A stretch of DNA of 7,831 bases, from NCBI GenBank assembly GCA_030535815.1, contig JAUNRD010000071.1:1-7831 (forward strand). Direction: 5' to 3'. Position 1 is the stretch's first letter. Each line of letters starts with the position of its first letter. The DNA is from Clostridia bacterium (lineage in GTDB: Bacteria; Bacillota; Clostridia; CAKSNL01; HGM11501). The notes beneath the pieces are model-generated. The model was given only the letters and a program-made list of their open reading frames with translations, ran no database searches and was not told where the DNA came from. The translations under genes and the position numbers were made by a program. This document shows, one piece after another, positions 1-6,384 of this stretch.

Positions 1-40
1 GAAAATATATAACTTCATTTCATTTTACCATAAAAGTGTA

Positions 41-70
41 AAAACCGCAAGACTTTTGTCTTGCGGTCTT
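41..70 (-). terminator. Rho-independent terminator ending the operon
   Basis: A perfect 10-bp inverted repeat (ACCGCAAGAC at 44-53 and its complement at 58-67) encloses a 4-nt loop. On the minus strand the stem is followed by a run of five T residues and then ACACTTTT. The flanking bases can extend the stem by two A-U pairs and a G-U pair. It begins only a few bases after the stop codon of the last gene, so it is the expected end of the minus-strand transcript. The plus-strand side has a poorer T-tract, so termination in that direction is less likely. Confidence 0.93.
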
Positions 71-74
71 AAGA

Positions 75-2060
75 TTATTTAGTTATTGTAATTTCTCTTA
101 TTTCGCCGTTCCAGGAAACCTTATAGCCAAGCTGTTCGGATACGAAGCGAAGCGGAATAAAGGTTCTTGAATCGCGGATTTTCGGTGCAACCGTCAAGGT
201 GTATCTCACTTCACCGTAAATAGAATCGTCAACATAAACCAAAGGATCCTGAATTCTCATTCTGATATCGCCGTTTTCTGTTGAAAGGGTAATTCTCTCT
301 TCTTCCCCGTTCCAGGAAACACTTGCGCCCATTTCCTCAAGTAACCCTCTTAAGGGAATTAAGGTTGTGCCGCTTGTTCCGTAGATAAAAGGTGCAACGT
401 CCACGGTTTTTTCGTAGCTTTCCCCGCCCTTTTCAACCTTTATGGTTTTATCGTCAATCTTAAGGACATATTTTTCCCTTGATGCTTCCTCTGCCGCAAT
501 TTTATCGGCATAGGTCTGGAAAAAGTTAAGTTCTGCACAGGCAAACTTTTTATAGTTACCGGTGTAAATTTCAAAATCCCAGTATCTTGCAATAACGGTT
601 TCATCAAGATTGATTACTTTTGTATCAAGCGATGCGTCCTTTCCCGAAGCATCACCTTCTTCTGCATATACAAGCTCTAAATTATCCTTGTCGTTTCCGG
701 CATAAATTGCAAAGTCAATCCATATACCGTGTTTATCGGGTGTTTGTCTCGGCATATAGGAAATTGCGGAAACCGCCTGAGGAGATTTCATATCAACAGA
801 GAGTACGGCAGGACCCAAAAAGCTTGATTCCGCCTGCCAGAAGGAGTTTGTTCCGCCATCAAAAATTATGCCGGGATCGTGGCCTGCCCATACCTCGCAG
901 TTATCCTCAACGGAAAAGTTTGCTCTGTCAAGGGCATAGAGCTTATTTTTCTCCTCAAACTCCTTGTATTCAGAAAGACTCTTTTCCGGAAGCTCATCCT
1001 TCATGGGAAGAAAATCAATTTCCGCCGCTGTACCAACCGAGCCGTCAACCTCCGTTATTATAAGCTTAAGCCTTTTTACCTTAAGGTTTGCAACGAAGTT
1101 ATTGGTCTTAAAGGTGTTATCCCCGTTCATTTTAAGGTCGGTAAGGTGGATAAATTCATCATCTTCGGAAACTGCCCCGTAAACGCTCATACCGGTTATG
1201 TGACCGCCACCTGATTTTCTCGGCTGATAGGTGATTCCTGAAATCGTTACGGTTTCGGGGAATTTTATGTTGAATTCATAGGGAGGCGGCTCCTTCCAGG
1301 TAACAACGCCTTCCTCTGCTGTATACTTTGAATGCCAGAAGGAATCAGCTGAACCGTCAAATGCCGCCTTTGCATTATTTCCGGATGCCACGAAGCTTGA
1401 AACCGAAACCTCCCACTTGCTTTTATCCTTTAATGCACCAAGGCGTTTATTTAATGCTTCTTCGGCACCTCCCTTTTCTTCACCGGTCAGAGTGTTATAG
1501 GTCTTATTTACAAGAGGCTCTGCCAAAGCAGAAATTGTTGTCGCATTTCCTTTAGCAGCAAAAAGGTCAAATTCCGCCATTGTGCCGTAGCCCGATACGC
1601 CCATAACATATTTAAGGACAATTTTTTTAACCTTAATATCTCCGCCAAAGAAAACATCCTTCGGCTTTGCATCGGCTTCAAATTTGCCTTTCTGAATCAT
1701 CGTAACTATATCTGTATCACTTTCAGATACATAAAATTCATAGTCGGTAAGCTCTCCCGAGCCCTTTTCGGGACGGGGTGTATAGCGCCAGCCCGAAATA
1801 TCGGCTGCATTGGGAAGAATAATTGTAACATAGAACGGCGGATAGGCGTGATCAACTACTTTTCCGTCCTCTGCGGTATAGTCTGAATGCCAGAAGGTAT
1901 TGATATTTCCGTCAAGGATATTTTCAGGCTTTGTCTTATTGGAATTTGCCGAAACCGACCAGAATTCCTTGCCCAAAATAAGCTCATCTTCGGCAAAAAC
2001 TGTCACACTTAAGGAGAGCATCATAAGAAAAGTGAGTAATAAAGATATTAATTTTTTCAT
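75..2060 (-). CDS. Secreted protein with three discoidin/CBM32-like domains and a C-terminal stalk domain
   Basis: The 661-residue product starts with a signal peptide (MKKLISLLL, hydrophobic core, cleavage near VFA-ED at residue 23). Three F5/8 type C (discoidin, CBM32-like) modules follow at about residues 33-168, 216-352 and 381-515. Each carries the same signature: LDGNINTFWHS, FDGSADSFWHS and FDGGTNSFWQA, with YTPRP, YQPRK and YMPRQ further on and a closing AEF/AEI/AEL strand. Residues 534-661 hold copper-amine-oxidase-N-like repeats (IPLRGLLEEMGASVSWNG and IPLRFVSEQLGYKVSWNG), a module common in secreted Clostridia and Paenibacillus proteins and often called a stalk domain. No catalytic domain is visible, so the protein probably binds glycans at the cell surface and assists the enzyme encoded just upstream. 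The start at 2060 is chosen because AAAGGAG lies 8 nt before it and the signal peptide begins there. An in-frame ATG at 2078 overlaps the preceding stop but has no ribosome site. Last gene of the operon. Domain calls are confident; the ligand is unknown. Confidence 0.9.
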   Translation of the reverse strand: MKKLISLLLTFLMMLSLSVTVFAEDELILGKEFWSVSANSNKTKPENILDGNINTFWHSDYTAEDGKVVDHAYPPFYVTIILPNAADISGWRYTPRPEKGSGELTDYEFYVSESDTDIVTMIQKGKFEADAKPKDVFFGGDIKVKKIVLKYVMGVSGYGTMAEFDLFAAKGNATTISALAEPLVNKTYNTLTGEEKGGAEEALNKRLGALKDKSKWEVSVSSFVASGNNAKAAFDGSADSFWHSKYTAEEGVVTWKEPPPYEFNIKFPETVTISGITYQPRKSGGGHITGMSVYGAVSEDDEFIHLTDLKMNGDNTFKTNNFVANLKVKRLKLIITEVDGSVGTAAEIDFLPMKDELPEKSLSEYKEFEEKNKLYALDRANFSVEDNCEVWAGHDPGIIFDGGTNSFWQAESSFLGPAVLSVDMKSPQAVSAISYMPRQTPDKHGIWIDFAIYAGNDKDNLELVYAEEGDASGKDASLDTKVINLDETVIARYWDFEIYTGNYKKFACAELNFFQTYADKIAAEEASREKYVLKIDDKTIKVEKGGESYEKTVDVAPFIYGTSGTTLIPLRGLLEEMGASVSWNGEEERITLSTENGDIRMRIQDPLVYVDDSIYGEVRYTLTVAPKIRDSRTFIPLRFVSEQLGYKVSWNGEIREITITK

Positions 2061-2068
2061 AAAAGCAT

Positions 2069-2075
2069 CTCCTTT
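2069..2075 (-). promoter_or_regulatory. Ribosome binding site deciding the start of the discoidin-domain gene
   Basis: AAAGGAG on the minus strand sits 8 nt before the ATG at 2060-2058. It supports that start over the in-frame ATG at 2078-2076, which overlaps the upstream gene's TGA and has no Shine-Dalgarno sequence in front of it. The choice removes six residues (MKGDAF) that would otherwise precede the signal peptide. Confidence 0.85.
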
Positions 2076-2077
2076 CA

Positions 2078-4789
2078 TCAGTTAAGGTGGTCTTTCACAC
2101 TTAAAACAAGTGATGAATCCACTTTTCCGTAGCGGCTTACGGCATAGATTTCGCCGTCTGTCCACAATTCAAAGCCAAGGCAATCGGAAAGGTATGTAAG
2201 GGGTACATAGAACATTCCGTCAATGGTTAAAATCGGTGCAGTCAATGCAGTAGCTTTTCCGTTTACCTTTGCTTCCATTGAACCCAAGGTTGTGTATGTA
2301 AGGCGATGGTCAGCAATTTCTCTTCCCTTAAGGTCAAAGGACTGAAGCCTTACTGTATTATCGTTTGCATCATATTCAAACTTTGATTCGCCGTACATAA
2401 TTTCCATAACCGCATCGCTTGGTACATAAAGTGTTCCGTTCATTTCTATTGCGGTTTTTCTTATATCGGGCTCATAAACATTCATTTTACCGCCTGATAC
2501 TATCATACGGTTTGAATCCTTTTTGAAAATTGCCGTTCCGTAAAGAGCTTCTCTTTCGTTGGCAGCCAGCGCTGTCTGCTCCTTTTCCGTGTAGAGATAG
2601 TTAAATCGTCCCATAGGAGCAACGCTTCCCCTTACATAAAGCTCCAAAAATTCGTTTGCCGCAATTTCGCCTGCATTGTCAACCCACTTGAATTCAAAGT
2701 CAACTGTTTCTGTTTCGCACATTAAGCTTCTCGGAACAGATAATGTCAGCGTATCGCCCTTTATGATATAATTTACATCTCCGATTACGTTCCAGGAACC
2801 GTCAAACTTTTCGATTTTGCCCTTCAGTCTTCCTATTGCAAAGTCATAGCCTTCCCAGCCTGTGGCACGGTTACGGTCGATGTTTATATAAAGGTGCATA
2901 AATTCCGTGCCTTCTTCTTTTATGGCATCAAGACACTTAACGTAAAAATAGAAATTATCCTTGTCACGGGCAACCTTTGCGCGGGAAATGGAATTTATTA
3001 CCTGTGATACGTATTTTCCGCCGCCTCTTTTATCCGCATCTCTTTCGTATGCATCATAGTCATTGATAAATTCGGGTGCAACATTTGCCCACTGCGATGC
3101 ATCTCCCGATACATCAATAGTAACCTCGGCAGATGCAGTGGGTGCGGGGCGAACGCCCTTATACTTTCTTACGAAGTCGCAAAGCAGGTTATAATAGTCG
3201 TCCTTCAAGGGCCCGCGGTTAGGCTCTAAGTCACGGCTGTTTTCATAGTCGCAAGCATCAACGAAGCTGTTTTTAAAGCCTGCATATTCCTGCTGACGGA
3301 TTGCCGTCCACTCATTCCAGCCGTCGACATATACGAAGGCAGGATCGGTATCAAGTATCTGGGATGCCTGCTCTCTCATAAATGCCGCACTTCTTGCGTT
3401 ACCGGGAGTATAATCCTCGCCGAAGCCTTCTGTGTAGCCTCTTCCCTTGGTGTAGGGGTCGGATGCAAGGCCTGTTGCTCTGTAACCGTAAACATAGGAA
3501 TGGTTTATGGCAACGCCCAAGGTCATGGCTTCAACCCTTCCGTCTTCCCTTGCAGCGCCCCACTCGTGAAGGGGATAGTTTTCAAGCCATATCCAGGTGG
3601 GATTCTGGCTGTCAGTCTGTCCCTTTTCTCTGTTTCCGCCGCCGCGTCTTTCCATCATAGCATAAAACTTTTCCATATTTTCAAGTTGTGCAGCATCGGT
3701 TTTGTCAAGGTAAGAGCTTACAGTTGCTTCGGAGTTACATATTATAAAGGGCTTTCCCTGCCACTTAAACACAATATCGTGATTATTCTCGTCTGCATAA
3801 AGGTTAAACCACAGTGCCTCTGCCATATCGTTGAGATTCTGAGGGTTTCCCGTATATGCGCTTATACCGGGAATGTCGATGCCGGATGCTTTTGCATCAC
3901 GGAAAGCCTGCATAAGTACACGAAGTGGCTTGATATATGCCGATGTTCCGTTGGTATAGTCAAAGAATATGGCGTCAACCCCTGCATTGGCAAGCCACTG
4001 GGCGTGCTTTCTGTATGCGAAATAGTCATAGCTTGTATAAAATCCTAAAAGTGGCTCACCCCAGTAATAAACTCCGTTTGTGTCCCACACGGGATCGGAA
4101 TACACTTCTTTTGCTTCGGGCTTTTTGGCATAAATTTCGGGAATTACATAAGGTGTGGAAGTTAATACATCGTGCCAGTCCCAGTACATTATGCCCACGA
4201 AATGGTCACCCTCTTTTACAGGGCCGGTTTCTTCAAAGTCTGCTACCTTTCGTCCCATATCGTCCGTTGCCGCCCAGGTATCCGAAAAGTTATCAATTAT
4301 TGCAGAGTCCGGCACGCTTATAACTTCATCGCTTACCGGTGCCTGCTTGCTTAAAAGTGTGATGCTTTTCATCCTTACATAATAATAATTCGGCATCATA
4401 TAAGTCGATGTGAAATAAAGGTCGTGAATGCCACTTGCCTCTTCAATATCACCGTAGTACTCGGTTTTATCTTCATCGTTTATAACGACGTAGCCAATTG
4501 CCCTTGCCTTGGGACTGTCAAGACGGATTGCAATTGCATCACCGTTTGAGCCATAGGGCATCTGACACGCCGCCTCGATTTTAACTGACTTTATTCCGCT
4601 TAAATCCACATTCTTAAAGCCGATGTAGCCGTTTTTGGAAAGTGCCGCTCCGCTTTCCGATATGCTTACAGCACCGTCGGACCTTAATTCAGCAGAAGCC
4701 GGATTTAATACTTTTTCACTTGCAAAGCTGACCGTCGCAAAGGACAGCAGCATCAGCAAGGTCAAAAGCATTGCCAGAATTTTTTTCAT
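2078..4789 (-). CDS. Secreted multidomain GH99/GH71-like glycoside hydrolase candidate
   Basis: The 903-residue product has a signal peptide (MKKILAMLL, cleavage near SFA-SE, residue 23, no lipobox). Residues about 28-147 resemble CBM6: NVDLSGIKSVKIEAA, IAIRLDSP, SGIHDLYF. Residues about 195-545 look like a TIM barrel of the GH99/GH71/WbsX-like group: VGIMYWDWH (198-206), LGFYTSYDYFAYRKHAQWLANAGVD in the region 248-272, IFFDYTNG (274-281), and VYVDGWNEW (487-494) near the barrel's end. E493 in WNEW is the best candidate catalytic residue. True GH99 enzymes have E-W-x-E here, but position 496 is alanine. Residues about 555-722 resemble a CBM9/DOMON-type sandwich (VTIDVSGDASQW, NFYFYVKC, LYINIDRN). 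Residues about 764-887 contain copper-amine-oxidase-N-like stalk repeats (NGTLYVPSDAVMEIM, DGMFYVPLTYLSDCLGFEL). It starts 3 nt after the preceding gene and lies 17 nt before the next. Secretion and modular layout are clear; hydrolase activity and substrate are inferred. Confidence 0.85.
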   Translation of the reverse strand: MKKILAMLLTLLMLLSFATVSFASEKVLNPASAELRSDGAVSISESGAALSKNGYIGFKNVDLSGIKSVKIEAACQMPYGSNGDAIAIRLDSPKARAIGYVVINDEDKTEYYGDIEEASGIHDLYFTSTYMMPNYYYVRMKSITLLSKQAPVSDEVISVPDSAIIDNFSDTWAATDDMGRKVADFEETGPVKEGDHFVGIMYWDWHDVLTSTPYVIPEIYAKKPEAKEVYSDPVWDTNGVYYWGEPLLGFYTSYDYFAYRKHAQWLANAGVDAIFFDYTNGTSAYIKPLRVLMQAFRDAKASGIDIPGISAYTGNPQNLNDMAEALWFNLYADENNHDIVFKWQGKPFIICNSEATVSSYLDKTDAAQLENMEKFYAMMERRGGGNREKGQTDSQNPTWIWLENYPLHEWGAAREDGRVEAMTLGVAINHSYVYGYRATGLASDPYTKGRGYTEGFGEDYTPGNARSAAFMREQASQILDTDPAFVYVDGWNEWTAIRQQEYAGFKNSFVDACDYENSRDLEPNRGPLKDDYYNLLCDFVRKYKGVRPAPTASAEVTIDVSGDASQWANVAPEFINDYDAYERDADKRGGGKYVSQVINSISRAKVARDKDNFYFYVKCLDAIKEEGTEFMHLYINIDRNRATGWEGYDFAIGRLKGKIEKFDGSWNVIGDVNYIIKGDTLTLSVPRSLMCETETVDFEFKWVDNAGEIAANEFLELYVRGSVAPMGRFNYLYTEKEQTALAANEREALYGTAIFKKDSNRMIVSGGKMNVYEPDIRKTAIEMNGTLYVPSDAVMEIMYGESKFEYDANDNTVRLQSFDLKGREIADHRLTYTTLGSMEAKVNGKATALTAPILTIDGMFYVPLTYLSDCLGFELWTDGEIYAVSRYGKVDSSLVLSVKDHLN

Positions 4790-4792
4790 ATT

Positions 4793-6265
4793 TTATTCCT
4801 CCTTTTTATTACTTAAAACATCTTTATCAATCTTCCACAAAAGCATATGATTTGAGTCATGGAAGTTGTTTGGATTGTTAAATGCCGACCTTACAGCAAC
4901 TAAAAATCCGCTATCCTCCGCCAATACCGAAGGATACTGAAAGCCCGTTGTGCTGACAGGTTCTGATTCTTTATTTACAATATCACAAACAAATTCCCAG
5001 TTTTCAAGATCACTTGATGAAAATATGGACAAAACATTTCTGAATGCACAACTGTAAAGCTTTGCAGATACCTCTGTCTTTCTGTTTGTCACGAGATAAT
5101 ATTTATCCTCATATCTTATAATCCTGAAAAGAGAATCCATTACGGGCATTTTTACTATCTTTTCAAAATTCAAGGGAGCCTCCGGCTCTTTTTCGTCAAT
5201 GGAAAACACCAATACTTCTCCGGGCTTCCATCTCAAATAATTATAAAGCCTTCCGTCAGGGCCTGCTACCACATTGCCTTCGATTCCCTCGCCTCTTTTT
5301 GAATCAGTTTCTGTTACTTCTCCACTTCCGACAGCTTGCCGACTTTCATCCGATGCCTTTTCGCTTTCTTCCTTCCATTTGCCTTCATAGGGGGTAAAGT
5401 CTGTACAGCTCCAGTTTTCTGGACAAAGCAGATCCGCATTTTCGTCTATGGAAATAACAGCCGGATAAAAGTCAGCTCTTCCGTCAAGGTTTCTGCTTTC
5501 AAGAAAAGAAGCATATTCCACCGTTGTATAGAGCCTGCCCTTGTGGTTTATCACCTGCATGGGACCTCTGTGCAATCCTCCGCCATAGGACTTTGCACGA
5601 CCGCCGTACATTAAAGTAACGGGAACAGTCCAGCTTTCGCCCTCATCGTAGGATGCTGAAATATGTAAATTTCCGTTAAGAGTAGTTACTCCCAATATGT
5701 ATAAAACATCTTTATGAACGAAAATTGTGCTCCAGAAAAACTGCGTAAGGTCTGTCACATACTTAAATGTTTTACCATTGTCCGTGGATTTATATATAAT
5801 GACGAGATTTTCCGTTCCGTACCACATATGGGTATCCATGGATGCAATTATTGCTCCGCTTTTAAGCCTTGCAATTGAAGGAGATGCAAGATACTGCCCT
5901 ATCGGGATATAGTTGTCATCTTCGGGATGGAGATAATTAATTATGGTAGCCCCCTCGGGTAATACTCCCGTTCTTAATTTTCTCACTCTGCTCATTTCGC
6001 CATTTTCCGATTTTATGTAAATTTTCAATTCTGTATCAACGGGTATTCCGGAAACGGAAAAGTGCTTGTCTTTAAGCGAAACTTCCTTCCAATCTTCATC
6101 GTTTACGGAATAATAAAGCGTGCAAGTCAGTTCCTTTTCGTATAAATAATCGCCCAAAAAGCCTTCCTCGGTGGGAATTAATCTGCAGATATAAGGCTTT
6201 CCTTCATCCTTTACTCTTGAAATGGGATAAAAAGGTTTGTGATATATTCTGTTTGTGCATTTCAC
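4793..6265 (-). CDS. Cytoplasmic sialidase-like (Asp-box) beta-propeller protein, GTG start
   Basis: The 490-residue product has no signal peptide or membrane segment. Residues 1-110 look like a small beta-rich N-terminal domain. The rest reads as a sialidase-fold propeller: SPSIARLKSGAIIAS (128-142), a canonical Asp-box STDNGKTF (160-167), a second SYDEGESW (205-212), then GPMQVINHKGRLY, EGNVVAGPDGRLY (329-341), and a degenerate box SSDLENW (417-423). Classical GH33 sialidases carry an RIP motif and an arginine triad; the RIP position here reads IAR, so true sialidase activity is doubtful. Other propeller hydrolases or lyases of plant or algal glycans share these repeats. A charged low-complexity stretch lies at about 297-328. 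The start is GTG at 6265: AGAGG precedes it by 8 nt, and no in-frame ATG occurs before residue 91. First gene of the three-gene operon; its final codons carry the ribosome site of the next gene. Likely acts on imported fragments in the cytoplasm. Confidence 0.85.
   Translation of the reverse strand: MKCTNRIYHKPFYPISRVKDEGKPYICRLIPTEEGFLGDYLYEKELTCTLYYSVNDEDWKEVSLKDKHFSVSGIPVDTELKIYIKSENGEMSRVRKLRTGVLPEGATIINYLHPEDDNYIPIGQYLASPSIARLKSGAIIASMDTHMWYGTENLVIIYKSTDNGKTFKYVTDLTQFFWSTIFVHKDVLYILGVTTLNGNLHISASYDEGESWTVPVTLMYGGRAKSYGGGLHRGPMQVINHKGRLYTTVEYASFLESRNLDGRADFYPAVISIDENADLLCPENWSCTDFTPYEGKWKEESEKASDESRQAVGSGEVTETDSKRGEGIEGNVVAGPDGRLYNYLRWKPGEVLVFSIDEKEPEAPLNFEKIVKMPVMDSLFRIIRYEDKYYLVTNRKTEVSAKLYSCAFRNVLSIFSSSDLENWEFVCDIVNKESEPVSTTGFQYPSVLAEDSGFLVAVRSAFNNPNNFHDSNHMLLWKIDKDVLSNKKEE
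4798..4804 (-). promoter_or_regulatory. Strong ribosome binding site inside the end of the preceding gene
   Basis: AAGGAGG on the minus strand lies 8 nt before the ATG at 4789-4787. The same bases form the last Lys-Glu-Glu codons of the propeller gene (AAG GAG GAA TAA), which stops only 3 nt before the start. This arrangement favours translational coupling between the cytoplasmic propeller protein and the secreted hydrolase candidate. Confidence 0.9.
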
Positions 6266-6273
6266 GGCATTCG

Positions 6274-6278
6274 CCTCT
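6274..6278 (-). promoter_or_regulatory. Ribosome binding site supporting the GTG start at 6265
   Basis: AGAGG on the minus strand is 8 nt before the GTG at 6265-6263. Two nearby ATG triplets, at 6270 and 6260, are out of frame with the coding sequence; the first meets TGA after two codons. The GTG is therefore the only well-placed start. Confidence 0.7.
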
Positions 6279-6302
6279 TTCCCGATTTATTGTTCTAATA
6301 TA

Positions 6303-6330
6303 ATCATACTGCAAATTTCAGTTTGGTCAA
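6303..6330 (-). promoter_or_regulatory. Sigma-A-type promoter for the propeller/hydrolase/discoidin operon
   Basis: On the minus strand TTGACC (6330-6325, 5 of 6 to consensus) and TATGAT (6308-6303, 5 of 6) are separated by 16 nt. Transcription would start near 6296, leaving a leader of about 30 nt with a ribosome site before the GTG at 6265. The surrounding gap is AT-rich and non-coding. This is the only promoter-like site seen in front of a gene in the window. Confidence 0.78.
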
Positions 6331-6361
6331 TATTAAAACAAGACATTTTTTTATTAAAACA
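6331..6361 (-). promoter_or_regulatory. Tandem direct repeats upstream of the -35, candidate activator operator
   Basis: The 10-mer TGTTTTAATA occurs twice in the same orientation on the minus strand, at 6361-6352 and 6340-6331. The start-to-start distance is 21 bp, two helical turns, and the nearer copy directly abuts the -35 element. Two GT bases four positions upstream are also shared. Direct repeats with this spacing beside -35 are the usual layout for AraC-family activators, which commonly control sugar-utilisation genes in Firmicutes. No regulator gene is in the window, so the binding protein is inferred. The low complexity of the region is a caution. Confidence 0.5.
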
Positions 6362-6384
6362 GAACGCTATTTTTCCGTCTGTCC
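6355..6384 (-). terminator. Weak hairpin after the beta-helix gene, possible attenuating terminator
   Basis: On the minus strand ACAGACG (6382-6376) can pair with CG-T-TCTGT (6366-6359) with one bulged T, enclosing GAAAAATAG; TTTTAATA follows. It begins a few bases after the TAA of the beta-helix gene. The stem is short and bulged and the T-run is only four bases, so it may terminate inefficiently and allow read-through into the downstream operon. The 3' arm shares bases with the distal direct repeat. Confidence 0.35.

Noticed and set aside
107..321. Repeated CCGTTCCAGGAAAC at about 107-119 and 308-320 as a possible regulatory repeat
   Set aside because: Both copies encode the SWNG motif of the two stalk repeats and are explained by the protein sequence.
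620..1063. Plus-strand open frame of 147 codons, and other plus-strand frames across the window
   Set aside because: They lie opposite clear coding domains, show low-complexity Pro/Arg/Ser/His-rich translations typical of shadow frames, and none has supporting signals.
1330..1897. Repeated 13-mer GAATGCCAGAAGG at 1330-1342 and 1885-1897 as a DNA element
   Set aside because: It encodes the conserved FWHS turn of discoidin modules 1 and 2, so protein-domain duplication explains it without any DNA-level function.
2058..2078. Start of the discoidin gene at the ATG at 2078
   Set aside because: There is no ribosome site before it, whereas the ATG at 2060 has AAAGGAG at 8 nt and begins a standard signal peptide.
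2761..2775. TATAAT-like sequence on the plus strand
   Set aside because: It lies inside a coding region, on the opposite strand, with no suitable -35 element or downstream gene.
3500..4048. Plus-strand open frame of 182 codons
   Set aside because: It is antisense to the barrel domain of the secreted hydrolase candidate, has no recognisable motifs, promoter or ribosome site, and its composition is explained by the opposite-strand codons.
6360..6376. Possible catabolite-repression (cre) site around AAATAGCGTTCTGT
   Set aside because: Only the central CG and a few other positions fit the consensus, so the match is no better than chance in this AT-rich gap.
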